This document shows positions 45,344 to 57,463 of a stretch of DNA of 64,000 nt, piece by piece. The stretch is taken from positions 1,488,001-1,552,000 of the forward strand of contig JAMSLZ010000009.1 of assembly GCA_026027325.1 (NCBI GenBank), in the 5' to 3' direction. The translations under genes and the position numbers were made by a program. This DNA is from Actinomucor elegans (taxonomy: Eukaryota > Mucoromycota > Mucoromycetes > Mucorales > Mucoraceae). The notes under the pieces were generated by a model. It was not told where the DNA came from. It ran no database searches and was given only the letters and a program-made list of their open reading frames with translations. Position 1 is the first letter of the stretch, and each line of letters begins with the position of its first letter.

Positions 45344-46354
45344 ATGTATCCCAAAGGAACTCTCAGGTCCATATTGAAACTCCTACTACCACAAATTTTA
45401 TTGTTATATGAAAAAATTGAATTTTTTTTACAAATTAAAATTAAAAATAAAAAGGATTTAATAAAATTGCAGATGTTTATAGAACCATATAAATCTTTAA
45501 AAAAAATATTCGACGATGAAAAAGAAGCACTATTATATTTAATTAGTAATGATTACGTTAATAAACATATAAAGTGTAATAAATGTGAACATGAAACTAA
45601 ATTAAACTTAAATAAAAAATTATATGTTTGTAGATATTATAAATGTAGGAAAGCAATATCACCATTGAAAGGAACAATTTTTAATAATTTAACTTTACCT
45701 TTAAATACTCAATTACACATATTATATCTTTTTCTTGGAAAAGCACCTTCTTCCTTTATAGCATCAAGTTTGCAAATTAGCAAAAATACAGTGTCATCAT
45801 ACAATAAAATATTCAGAAAATACTTGAAAAATAAACAATTGTTAGGTAACAGAAATATTAAAATTGGAGGTAGAAATAAAATTGTAGAAATCGATGAAAG
45901 TAAAATTGCAAAAAGAAAATATAATAAGGGGCATAAGGTAGAAGGTGCTTGGGTAATTGGTGGTATCGAAAGAAGTATGCTAAAAAATAAAATAAAAAAT
46001 GAAAACAAAAAAATGTTTTTATTACCCATTGAAGAAAGAAATGTTGATAATATTGATTTAATTATAAAAAGATATGTAAAAAAAGGTACAACAATATATA
46101 CGGATTTATGGAAAGGGTATAATAACTTGAAAAATATAGGATACAAACATTTAACTGTAAATCATTCAAAGCATTTTAAAGATCCAAATACAGGTGTGCA
46201 TACAAATACAATTGAAGGCACATGGAATGGCTTAAAGCAAAGTATAATACCACGAAATAGAAATAAAAAAGATATAGTATTGTATTTAAAAGAATATCAA
46301 TGGCGTAAGAAAAATAGAGAGTATAACGTATGGAAAAAGTTTTTAAAGGATTAA
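45344..46354 (+). CDS. Merlin transposase, copy 3
   Basis: Same 336 residues as copy 2, with no difference noticed. The frame also extends upstream into element B sequence (to 45290), but that part is antisense gag and not part of the gene. The start is taken at the ATG three bases inside the TIR, as in copy 2, with the Met at residue 44 as alternative. Confidence 0.92.
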   Translation: MYPKGTLRSILKLLLPQILLLYEKIEFFLQIKIKNKKDLIKLQMFIEPYKSLKKIFDDEKEALLYLISNDYVNKHIKCNKCEHETKLNLNKKLYVCRYYKCRKAISPLKGTIFNNLTLPLNTQLHILYLFLGKAPSSFIASSLQISKNTVSSYNKIFRKYLKNKQLLGNRNIKIGGRNKIVEIDESKIAKRKYNKGHKVEGAWVIGGIERSMLKNKIKNENKKMFLLPIEERNVDNIDLIIKRYVKKGTTIYTDLWKGYNNLKNIGYKHLTVNHSKHFKDPNTGVHTNTIEGTWNGLKQSIIPRNRNKKDIVLYLKEYQWRKKNREYNVWKKFLKD

Positions 46355-46625
46355 TTTTAATTTACATAAAAAATGCAAAAAATTGAATTTTTATATTTAT
46401 TAAAAATATGATAGAAAATATATTGATAGTTATAAATGTGAAATGCATATTTGATATTCATTATTCTTATTACAAGGACCTGACTAAGTCAGTAAACTAG
46501 CCTATTTAAGACACAATGATTATGTAATAGATCAGAGACAATTGGGTATTACATTATGAGTGGGATTAAATATATCTATTATAAAAAAATAAAAAAAATT
46601 GAAAAAGTAATAATATAAAAAAGAA

Positions 46626-46921
46626 ATGGATGAAATATTTAATATTATTGTAGATGATAAATATAAATACAATATTAAACGAAGTATAATTATAAAAGAT
46701 ATGAAAAAATATGATTTAGCAGAATACAAAATAAAGCAAAAAGATGGGTGTTATGAAATCTACATGAAAAAAATGGTTCAAATAAAAGATTAAGAAAAGT
46801 ATATGAATTTAAGACATATAATAAAGATAAAAACAAAGGTATAAAAAGAAAAACATTAGATAATAAGAATAATATGATACTTGATGAAATCGCACCCATC
46901 ATGAAAAAACTTAAATTATAA
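46626..46921 (+). pseudogene. Merlin second ORF, copy 3 (frameshifted)
   Basis: Same as 27375-27671 except the A8 run is A7 at 46767-46773, which changes the frame after about residue 49 and stops a few codons later. The downstream part is still recognisable in another frame. Confidence 0.75.
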
Positions 46922-48235
46922 TTTAAATATATTTTCTAAATTAAATTTTTCAATATATATTCCATTAATTTTAACATTTATATCATGCTGATAATTATTA
47001 TCTAAATTAAATTTTTATTTTCTAAGTTTTTTATTTCTTCCTTCACAATATCTATTTCTAATAAATTTTCATTATATTCATCATATGAGAAACATTTTAA
47101 ATATAATTTTATTGTTATTATATATTTTTAATTAATATTTTTTTTATCTATTACTTGATATATAAAATTAAATAGTTTTAATAGAAAAACAAAATAAAAT
47201 ATTGAAAATAAAGGAAAAAGTAGAATTTATGATAAAAATATGAAAAAAAGAATTATTTTAGAAATTAGTAATAGTAATTATTTAAATACTTTTTGATATA
47301 TTTATTGGTCATATTAAAAGCTTAAAAAACAAAAAATGTTAAGCATTTCCCTATGAAGTGTAAAATAAAATATTATGTATTATTAGTATAAATTAAATCT
47401 GAGACCTCGTTTGGTAATCACCCCAAAGAAAGTAACAGCTAGTTGCGTGTTGTCTTCCATACCAGCTTCACGACGCAATTTTTGGAACCGGCTTGCATAC
47501 TCACGGTTGGTTTCATATCTTTCTTGACGTATAGAACCAACTTTGGCCATTAACAAGAATTTACGATACGGAGTATCGAAGTGATCCAACAAAGAAGAAC
47601 GAGCAGCAGACCAAGACATACCCTTAGACAACAGTGCTTCTTCGAACCAAGAGTTTTGCTCGTTGTTTAAACACATAGGCAACAAGCGCTCCCAATTGGT
47701 ATCCAAGTCTTGAACATGGGCACGGAGTACCTTCTCGAAACAAACGCAAAAATCATGAGCCGAGTCATACATGTCTTCACGAGGCTTCCATTGGTGTTCA
47801 CCTCTTAATTGAAGAAAAGGTAGACCAGCAGGTACAATCGCAGGGCGATGGGATGCAGAGACAGGACCAGAAGTGGATGAAGATTCACCCATAATCTTGA
47901 GGTAAGAGTTTTGGGCTTGTTTAAAGTGGGCTAGCTTCTCTTCAGCAGATTTGTAGGCCACATATGCCTCGTTGGCAGCAGGAGAGTTAGGATCTTGACG
48001 AACCAGGGCAGCCAAACGAGTAAACAGCATTCTAGAGTTTTCAGTTAATGCTTGAACTACATCAGAGGCATCATCAGGGGTTGAATCAATAGTAGATTGA
48101 TTCTCGGAGAAAGCTTGCTCAACTTCACCAATGGGACCAGAAATGACACCATCCATGGTAGAGACACCAGAATCAGTAACAGGGGCTTGAGCAGACATAG
48201 TAAGTGTAATAAAGCGTTGAATTCAAAAAGTAAAA

Positions 48236-48544
48236 TGTTGTGTTTGCACAGTGAAATAATAAAGAAGACTAAAAAGAGTACTTTTTGAGACTGTGCTTTA
48301 TTAACAAAGATGAATATAAAGATGAAGATCCTATAACTATGTCTAAACTAAACCTATTTATACTAATCGTCTATCTAAGTGTGGTGAAGAGGATTTAAGA
48401 AGATGTTATGTTATAGGTCTATGTTCTAGATATATATCCATCTGAGACATGAATCTTAAACATATCAACTCATAAGTGCTTCCGTAAAGATGAGATTGAT
48501 AATGAATAAGTTATTATTCATACAATAGTCTCTATTCTATAACA
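48236..48544 (-). repeat. 5' LTR of element B
   Basis: Mate of 41052-41360; CTTAAACATATC here against CTTAAACTTATC there. Gag ATG at 48198 is 37 bp inside. Confidence 0.93.
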
Positions 48545-48729
48545 AAAACATAGAAAAAATCTACTACACCTTGGTTAAAAAGTTTATTCAACTTGACTTC
48601 AATTGGTTCATACTAACTTTTGTTTCGAAGTTGTATTTTTACTTGTTGGATTGTGGCTAATAGTTATTCACTTGTGCTCGCATTAGGAGTTCAAGAAGAG
48701 CGCATCTCTTATAGAATAGAGACCTACAT
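48545..48729. repeat. Divergent LTR family D-like sequence
   Basis: The GTTTATTCAACTTGACTTC to CTTGTGCTCGC stretch resembles 17860-17965 and 40410-40505 at perhaps 70%. Ends not defined. Confidence 0.4.
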
Positions 48730-49122
48730 TACATATCATTAGTAATTAATATATATATTATAATTAGTTTCATATTATTAAATAAAAATTATATAGTTTT
48801 CTTTATTTATCAAGTTGTAAGTTGCTAAAAAACTTACGACGTGCTTTTTAATCAATTTTAAAAGAAAAAAATTGTCGCACAATAGGGTTTCGATATGGTG
48901 TGAAATATTATGAAAAAAAAGTTTAATTGTATTGAAAAGTAATATAAAAGTTTAATCGTTATAAGTTTTGCATAATTATTGCAATTTCTTATTTTTACGT
49001 TAATTACCAAACTTTCAAAAATTACAATAAAAAGGTGTTATAACAAAAAAAAATTATAATTACAAAAAACACTGTTTAATTTAAAAACTAATTTTAATTT
49101 TTTTATTTTTAACGTTGCTCAG
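48730..49122 (+). repeat. 390-bp MITE-like repeat, copy 3
   Basis: Same orientation as 7762-8159; ends CTACATTACATATC to AACGTTGCTC. A few substitutions and small indels. Confidence 0.8.
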
Positions 49123-49570
49123 AGGCTATTGTATAAACAATAAATTAAGGATTATCAATATTATCTTTGAGGAACAAACTACTCCACTACAATGTGTCAT
49201 GGATTTTCACAACCCAAGAAAATCAAGATACAACACCCACAGTCCAGAAGGTTACAATTTGCTTAAGTTCCTATGTCAGACACCCCCACTGACCGTTTTC
49301 AATAGTTATTGATACAATTAATTAATTAAGGATACGCTTTATACTGTATGCGAAAAAAGGGTTTCAATGTTTTCCAATTTTGAATATTTCATCATATAAG
49401 CAGCTTATAACTCTATAAAACAAACATGTTACTTAGAGAAAGTTGTAGAAGAAATGAAGGGCTTTCAGATGATATATGCTTTGTTCTTAACAAACAAAAG
49501 TTTATTAGTACTTATATAAGTATAAAGTTAAAAAGTAAAAAATTAAGCTTGCTAAAAAGTACGGAAAAAA
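49123..49570. other. No gene seen
   Basis: AT-rich. Probably includes the 3' terminal part of the mariner relic, whose TIR I could not define. Confidence 0.35.
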
Positions 49571-50670
49571 AATTAATAATTTGTTTGTTGACCTTTACTT
49601 TTTATAACAGTTTCAATTCTACCAGGCATGCTATCAATCTATTTCAGGCAGTCCTCCTTAGTAAATTTATACCACTCTATATTGATCCTCTTTTCTAGTT
49701 CTTCTACAGTATGAGGTTTACTTGGGTACTGCCAAACGGTTTTTCAATTGGTGCCACATATGTTCAATTGGGTTCAAATCCGGGCTTTGTGGTGGCCAGT
49801 TATAAATTTGGTCCACATTGAACTTGTTTTTGGGAAACAACTTTTTAGCAATAGTTGATCTATGAGGAGTGGCCTTGTCTCGTTGAAAACGAACATGTTT
49901 TGAATCCAACTCATAATAGTCTAAGGTATCTTTAAGTGATGACTGAAGTATTTCAACGTACAAGGATGAATTTATCGAGCCTTCAATGATTGTAGTACCA
50001 TAACCAGGGCCTTTCGCTGTTATACAAGTCCAAAACATGACACTACCCCTGTGGTGAAATCCACATATAACATTCTATATTATATTAAAAAGACGGGATT
50101 CATTTAATAACTATCCATCAAAAGAGGGAGTTTTGAATCACCGCTGAAAATACAATTAATGAAGAATGAACATAGATTAAAAAGACCTTTGATTGTTACT
50201 AAGAGACCATTTCTTTGGAAGTATAAATACAAGAGATACAAGCTAGATAGAAAAACTTAACTCACTTTGAATCAATAAAACCCCATAAAACGGTTCTAAC
50301 TGATTCACTCGCTTTTATTCAATTTTTACCGCAACCCCCTTCCTACTGAATTTGGAGATCTAAATAGTGAGGGCGAACAACATCATTTAGCTGAGACCAA
50401 TAGTACTTAATACCGTCTGAAGCCCAAATGTTAACCTTTGTTTTGTCTGAAAATATCCACTTACGCCAGTCGTCCTTGGCTAACACCCTATGTTGTTTAG
50501 CCCACGCAAGTCGCTTTTTTCTATTGCTTTCGGAGATGAAATCAGACTCTTGCTTTCTTTTTGCTTTGAAGCCCATAGAATGAAGCATTAACTGAATGTT
50601 CCTGATTGTCATATTAATTCCAACTGAAATAAGATAAGCCTTTTTATCTTGTGGTGATTTGAATTGACCG
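49571..50670 (-). pseudogene. Tc1/mariner transposase relic
   Basis: Reading leftwards from 50670: remains of the helix-turn-helix part (GQFKSPQDKKAYLIS), MTIRNIQLMLHSMGFKAKRK at 50612, and the first catalytic block WIFSDKTKVNIWASDG. A roughly 270-bp insertion follows (about 50073-50340). Then come GSVMFWTCITAKGPG, the second block FQRDKATPHRS and the third WPPQSPDLNPIEHMW. A frameshift near 49715 separates the last helix (VEELEKRINIEW). Tc1/mariner signatures are clear, but the gene is dead. Gypsy F2 is inserted at its 5' end. Confidence 0.85.
50073..50340. mobile_element. Roughly 270-bp insertion in mariner relic, unclassified
   Basis: Breaks the transposase between VRPHYLDLQIQ and GSVMFW. 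It contains a TATAAATA box-like stretch and an AATAAAACC signal, as LTRs often do, but I could not define its ends or a TSD. Confidence 0.4.
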
Positions 50671-51173
50671 TGTTGTATTCCACCTACTATTTTGCATCGA
50701 CATAATAGTAAGGAATCAACTGTTCATTTATGTCATACACGGACTCTATCTGATAACCCAATCAGATTAACGAGGCCTGCATAAATACAAGCGATGTGTC
50801 ATCCTTAGAACTATTAGCCAATAATCCTTACAAGAAACACGCGGCATCATACTATCGAGTAGTATCGAGTGTATCTCAAGATAAGACCTGAATATCGAAT
50901 AACGCGTGGGTTATACAATTACAACAATGCGTGGTTGAAAGGCTTATTAGTGGCTGCTGGGATTGGACTCCGTTGTACGGCCATGCGTGCTGATAGATAT
51001 TGAATGCTACACTATTAAGCTCTGATGAAATGTATATAAAGAAGACTTGATTTTGAATTGTGAATAAAGAGGAGAATAACTTTTACTATCAGGATAGCTG
51101 ATTCCATTTACTGTCTATTCTTTTATTATTGTATTTTAAATTATATCCTTCGTCTTTAGCACCGGATATAACA
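50671..51173 (+). repeat. 5' LTR of F2
   Basis: 503 bp, TGTTGTATTCCACC to CACCGGATATAACA. The reverse complement of the F1 LTRs, with no difference noticed. Confidence 0.95.
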
Positions 51174-54100
51174 TTTTTTTGAATCAAGCTTTTTCCAATT
51201 AACACAATCCTATTACCAATGTCTTCTCCTGCTGCCTCCATTCACTCTGGTGAACCTACTGTTTCTGTTGCTCAAGCCAACTTACCTGTTCTTGATGCAT
51301 CCATGGAAGAATCTTCTGGTTCTGCTGCTTCTTTTGTTGATCGACAAGTGCAAGCTGAAGAATCTCTCCGTAGTATGCAAGATACTATCAACCAACTCAC
51401 TATTGAGTTAACCATTCTTGCTGCTCGTCTCTCGTCTCCTTTATCTGGTGATAATCTTGATGATTTCCAGGCTGAATACTTGCAGAAGGATAGTGTTCTT
51501 AAGGCTGTTATCGCTACCAAAGCCTTAATTGAGAAATCCAATGCTGACTCTGTCAAGTATGCTCGCGCTGTTGTTGATCCCAAGGCACCCATCAAGGTTT
51601 CTAGTGTGTGTCCCAACAACATGCCTTATCTTCAATGGGTTGGTGAAGTTCATGAGCCTAACGCTCATATTTTTATCGATGCTGCTGCTTGTTTGACACG
51701 TTTTCAAAACGTAATGTATGCTCATCGTTTGGACTTCGACACCAACTATGAACGATTAGTGTTGTCTCAAATGTCGCAAGCTCAACTTACCTGGTATGAA
51801 GTTGAGTTTCATCAGAACGCTCGTGCCGCTGGTATTGCTTCCCCTACTTGGCTCATGTTCAAGAATGAGTTCCTCTCTCGGTTTGGTACAACCGTTGATG
51901 AAGATCGTGCTGCCTGTGCTCGCTCTCTTGTTGACATCAAGTTAGCCAAAGGTGAATCTCTTTTTGCTTTCATTGATCGCTTCAATGATCTCCGTCGTCG
52001 TGCTGTTGACCAGTGCTTACCTGCCTCCATTCTAGTGGATAAGTTTTTACACGCTTTGCCCACTGAATTTGCTGACAAGGTCATTACTTCGCGTCTTTCC
52101 TTACCAAAGGATCAAAAGTCGAATGTGGATGTAGTGATGCGTCTTGCTCGTGAACTGTACAATGACTTGTACAAAGAGAAAGGTCTTCCTGGTGTCTCTG
52201 CTTCTGTTTCTTCTGCTTCTGGTTCTTCTTCGCGTGTGTCAAACATACCTTCTGCTGCCAACTATGTGCACCGTGAAAGTGACAAGTCTCGTCACGCTGT
52301 TCCTTCTTCTCTTGGTGTTGCCTCTTCTGCCATGTCTATTGGTAAGGTTGCCAAACGTTCTTCCTCTACTGCTTCCACTGGGAAATATTGTTCTTTTCAC
52401 AAAGTCAATACCCATGATACTGCCAATTGTAAGGCTATCTCTCGTGCGTCATCTGTTATTGCTAACCAGCAACCTCTTGCTGCTGCTTCCGGTTCTTTGC
52501 CTTCTTCAAGTCAAGTTCCTATTAACAATCGTACTTGTCATTCGTGTGGAGCTCCTGGTTGGACACGCCAGCATCGTTGCAATACTGCTGTGCGTAACGA
52601 TCCCAATCAAGGACCAACTCATCGTTTTGGGATGATGAGTATTGCAGGTGCTGCTTCTCGTGCCTTTGGTTCTTCTGGTGCTATTGCATCATCTTCTGCT
52701 TCGTTGGCTCCGGCCTCGAACCTATCGACAGTTGCTCCCGCAGTAACTCCATTCAATTCCGAAGTTAGCTCTTCATCTTCTGCTGTTCCTGTTCAGGAAC
52801 ACATGAATATCGATGAACACGCAGCCGTCCAGGCACAACTTTGTAAGTCAAACATATTTTCAAATTTACCCAAACAAAGATCTAATGCGATTCTTTTACC
52901 TATTGTTGTGCAGAACATTCGCGTCTACGCATACTTGGATACAGGCTGTACGTTCAGCATATGTTCTCCTCGCTTCTTTCGTTCTCTTGGTGTTGGCTTT
53001 ACGCCTTCATCTGGTACGGTTCAGCTTGGTCATGTTAACACGCAACAACCTAGGATTGGTTATACTTCTTTGAACATTTTGTACAATAAAATACAATTGA
53101 AGCATAAATTTGAATTGTTTGATTTCTATACAGAGGACGATAGTGCGCCTATTTTATTTGGTCTTGACATTATGCCTCTTCTTAACATCGCTATCACTGG
53201 GTTGGTATCAACTTGGGATGATCATACTGGTCCTGCATTGCCATCGCCAATCGATCCTGAAGATATCAAACCTAATAATAGTCCTTTTGGTACTGCTGAT
53301 GAACGCCAATTGATGCAATCTAAACTTAAACCACTGTTAGCTGCAAACACTAATATCGATTTGAAGAATACCTACTGCAATTTGCCTGGCGCAATAGTAC
53401 AATTGGAAACGCAACCCGGTAAAGTAGCTTACCGTAAGCCATACCCAATTCCTATTGCCTACAAGCAATCCGTATTAGATCAAATTGAAACTTGGAAAAA
53501 TGAAGGTGTAATAGAAATTGCACAAAGTCACACCGGCTTTAATTCTCCCCTTCTATGTGTTAGTAAGAAAAATGCTGATGGTATCTATTCGTTTAAGAAA
53601 CCTAGAGTAGTAGCTGACGTTCGTGAGTTAAACTCGATTCTTATTAGTACGGATAAGTACAATATACCTCTCATTTCGGACATCCATGAACGCTTAAGTA
53701 ATGCCAAAATCATTACTAGTATCGATATCCATTCTTGCTTCACTAGCTTCCTCGTTGACCCTGCTCACAAAAGCAAGTTAAACTTTATGTGTCCTTTTAC
53801 TAACTTGCAATATACTTTTCGCAAAGTATGTTTCGGTGTGTCCTTTATTGCTAATTTGGTACAAAGGACCTTAACTAACTTGTTCAGTGACCTTCCTTAC
53901 GTAACGATCTATATCGATGACATTTGCATCAGTACCAATGATTCTCTAGCACATCATACTGATTGTGTAGCCGAAGTTATCCGTCGCCTCACAAACGCAA
54001 ATCTTCAACTTTCTCCAGAAAAGATTGTACTTGCTCAGAAAAGTATTCACATTTTGGGTTGGTCAATTGTAGATGGTAAATTGATGCCTGATCCAAGAAA

Positions 54101-55846
54101 AGTATCAAATGTACACACCTGGCCTCTTCCTCAGACGGGTAAAGACATTATGCGATACTTGGGTTACTTCAATTACTTTCGTTCTGCGATTCCTGGATAC
54201 AGTCGTTTAGCAGCTCCACTTGATGAGTTACGCAGTAGTAAATCACTTGCAGCTATATGGTCTGACAAACACACGCAAGCTTTTCGCAACTTGCAAGCAG
54301 CCTTGTCGTCTGCTCTCGTGTTATCTCCTCCTGACTTTCGCTACCGTTTCCATGTCGCAACTGACGCGTCTAAAACTGGTATTGGTGGAGTCATTTACTA
54401 TATCAAAAATGATACGGTTCATTATGTGACTATGGCTTCTCGCAAGCTATCTACCTCCGAAATGAATTACAGTACAACAAAACGAGAATTACTTGCTATT
54501 GTCTACATGTTGACTAAGTATCATAAATGGTTATTTGGTATTAAATTCACTTTGCATACTGATCATAAAAGCCTTATCTTTTTACATGATCAAAGCACCC
54601 CCAACACCTTGATGCTGACTTGGTGGGACACTATTTTTTCTTTTACGTTCGATGTTGTTCATATTCCTGGAATTAAGAACATCATTCCCGATACTCTTAG
54701 TCGACTGTTTTCTGATGACGAACCCAACAGTCTGGAGGAGGGTGGAAATATTGTTAACCATCAAAACATATTTGAGAACCATAAGAAAAGATATAATACC
54801 ACGCGTTCTGAACGTAAACTGCAAATACGGTATCCTACAGATAAAAACAAGTCACGCAAAAGAATACTATCTGCTAGAAACGGGACTGAAAATAAAACAA
54901 AAGGAAATTACGCCTTTTCATCTTTCCCAACAGTTTCTACAAACTACGATGATAATACCAATACATCATCCAACCACATTGACTCATCCAATACTACATC
55001 GTTCGATAGTTACAATAAGACACCTCTTATTTCTCGCGCAATGCAATATGCTGATTATATGACACCACCTGAAAAGGATCGCGTTTCTATTATTATGAAA
55101 GCACACTTGCTTGGCCATTTTGGCGTAAATGCAATTGAGAAAACTATTCACAATGATTACAAATTACATTGGACTAATTTGCGACAAGACATTCAAAGAG
55201 TTATCAATGATTGTGAAGCTTGCCAAGCACATGGTATCTATCGAGTTGGTTATCACCCTCCTAGAAGCGTGTTGCCTGACGGTGTCTTCGATCATATCTG
55301 TATAGATCTCGGTGATTTCAATACTACATCATCTCGTGGTAATAACTTTATGTTAGTTGTAGTAGATTACTTTAGTCGATTTACAATTCTACGTGCACTC
55401 CCTGACAAGAGTAGTTACAGTGTAGCAAAAGAATTACTTCACATATGTTGTCAGTTCGGATTCCCTCGGATCATCACGCATGACAATGGTATGGAATTTG
55501 TGAATGAAGTGGTTAAACAATTTATACAAATGAGTGGCATGGATAGACGGCTTAGCTTGCCCTATACTCCTACTGGAAACAGTGTAGTAGAAAGCTATGT
55601 TGGCATCTGTAAACGTAGTATCATCAAAGCGTTAACTGCTAATGCTGTTGAACCTGAATCTTGGGATTTGTATTTAGACGTGATCCAATACTCTGTCAAT
55701 TGTCAGTATTCGCGATTGCATAAATCTCGTCCTTTTGCGGTTATGTTCAATAGACAGCCTAATGACTTTATCGACTACACGGATGTAAAACCTACCATCA
55801 ATATCGAGAAATCTGATAGTAAACTCCACTATGGCGAAAATATTGT

Positions 55847-56080
55847 GTGCTACCCATAATATTATGTGGTAAAACGACGATTTTATTATCATTTACCTAC
55901 TAATACTATAGATTTACCTACTAATAATAATCTGCGAACCAATGAAATTAGAGCAATTATTTTCTATGGCTGCGCAATTAACAGTGCTTTGCTCATTTAT
56001 TAGTGGTTACTCCTAATATTAGTGGAAAGCAGACAATAATGTTATGGGTTTAGTCAATATTATAACATAAATTGACAATA
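55847..56080. repeat. CACTA left subterminal repeats
   Basis: Variants of ACCCATAATATTATGTGG recur here (about 55852, 55905, 56005, 56035) in both orientations. They match motifs at the right end. CACTA accessory proteins typically bind such repeats. Confidence 0.65.
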
Positions 56081-56605
56081 AGAAAGAAAAGCCTGAACTC
56101 CATTTTATTTGCAAACAATTTTTATGTATTCTTGTCTTTTGCCGATGAAAGCCAAATCTTGCAAACTTCTTATAAATGAGTACATGAAATTCTGATGCTT
56201 GTACGCAACAACATAATCCTCGTTTATTTTATTTACTAAAATGAACTCTGCTTTTCGTTTCAACGATCTTTTATGTAAATTCCTAGAAACGTTTAATTTC
56301 AACGTTTGTCAAAAATAATGTTGAACAATTGTCTTTCAAATGCGTTTATTATTCGTTGAAAAGTCTCTTATACAGGTCAGGTTGCAAAAAATTCTCTTGT
56401 AAATTACTCTTTTGGAAACAAGAACGAATCGCTAGTTCCATTTAATAAGCTGAGCACTTTCATTGCCGTGATTTAGCCTTTGGCTAATAGCTGTGTATTT
56501 AAAATGCTGAATGACATTAAGAATGAGCTGCCATTAAGTGTCTAATTTACTCAATTTTATGTTTAGTAAAATTATAGAATAAAGAAAGAAAGAAAGAAAA
56601 AAAGA

Positions 56606-56725
56606 AAATACATTGCGTTAAAAAAAAAAGAAATACATTGCGTAAAAAAAAGAAATACATTGCGTAAAAAAAAAGAAATATATTGCGTAAAAAAAGAGAT
56701 AAATTATTGTGTAAAAAAAAAATAG
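56606..56725 (+). repeat. About 23-bp minisatellite inside CACTA
   Basis: Five units of the form ATACATTGCGTAAAAAAAAG in a row, slightly degenerate. The rest of 56080-57463 is non-coding. Confidence 0.8.
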
Positions 56726-57463
56726 GTCAAGTAGCGATTATTAATTGCCAGTAATCTTAGTCATTATTGCTAGGCGGTTATTTAACTAGATGATTTATTG
56801 TCAAAATCATATATCCACTTCTCAAACTACAAAAAAACGCGTTCGTTTTTGGACTTTCGAGTAATTGATGATTATGATAGAATTCTTAATGACGATCGAA
56901 AGCTTCAAAAACATGCACGTTTTTTTAGGTGCTAGAAAACTACAATCGATGAACATTTTTGCTGTCTGTTGGAAAATTAATCCGCATTGCTTGATAATAA
57001 ACTAATTTTACTATAAAGATAAACAAGAGCATTAATCATATTTTACATTTGGTTTTAAAGATTAACTGGAGCAACTAAATAGTCAATTAACATTATTGAA
57101 TGATGAATATAGAACTGTATAACTTGGGTTATCCTGGTTCTATATTTCTGATATTATGAAATAATTTCTTAAACATCAGGGAAATGGGTTAAATTTTTGA
57201 TTAAGAAATGTTTTTACATTCTGTTGCAAGATTGCTAATACCTTTCTCTCGAATTAATAACATGATATATAAAAACGAGTTAAATTATCTATAGTTTATA
57301 TCTACTACAGAAAGTGTAAATACCTATTTTACTTTTGCTATATTATGATGAAGTCCTTTTGGAGGGAAGCTTTATATTATTTTCGGTGGTTTAAATACAT
57401 AATCAATTCAGAGAACAATTTTATTTCAAAATAAAACGCTTTTTGCTCTTGTCTTCATGCTAT

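Larger units (their letters stand above)
45342..47423 (+). mobile_element. Merlin transposon, copy 3
   Basis: 2082 bp with the same ends as copy 2. TSD CAAAGAAAG (9 bp) at 45333-45341 and 47424-47432, within gag of element B. The transposase is open; the second ORF is frameshifted. Confidence 0.95.
41381..48198 (-). pseudogene. gag-pol: Gag-pol polyprotein of element B, split by Merlin and frameshifted in integrase
   Basis: Gag starts at 48198 (MSAQAPVTDSGVST), runs to 47433 and resumes in frame at 45341. Knuckle CHYCKRVWNHGHRC (CX2CX7HXC), protease ILDTGANHSA, RT with FVDD, RNase H with ATDAS and the integrase N-domain (HLKGHFA..CVQC) follow in one frame. The DDE core has WGIDLAGPF and SDNGTEF; then one base appears lost at about 42347-42358, and YHPRANGVSERW with the rest continues in another frame to 41381. 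The C-terminal chromodomain (VEAIIAHKKV..YNVRWKDYTEEDDTW) is intact. The frameshift between the second Asp and the Glu would inactivate integrase, unlike E and F. Confidence 0.93.
41052..48544 (-). mobile_element. Chromodomain Ty3/Gypsy element B, interrupted by Merlin
   Basis: 309-bp LTRs at 41052-41360 and 48236-48544 with one difference noticed. TSD AAAAC at 41047-41051 and 48545-48549. Without Merlin copy 3 it is about 5.4 kb. Polypurine tract GGGAGGGGATAA (minus strand) abuts the 3' LTR. Solo and fragment LTRs of the same family lie at 8174 and 19091. Confidence 0.95.

Noticed and set aside
49426..49698. 90-codon plus-strand ORF
   Set aside because: Antisense to the mariner relic; composition typical of chance ORFs.
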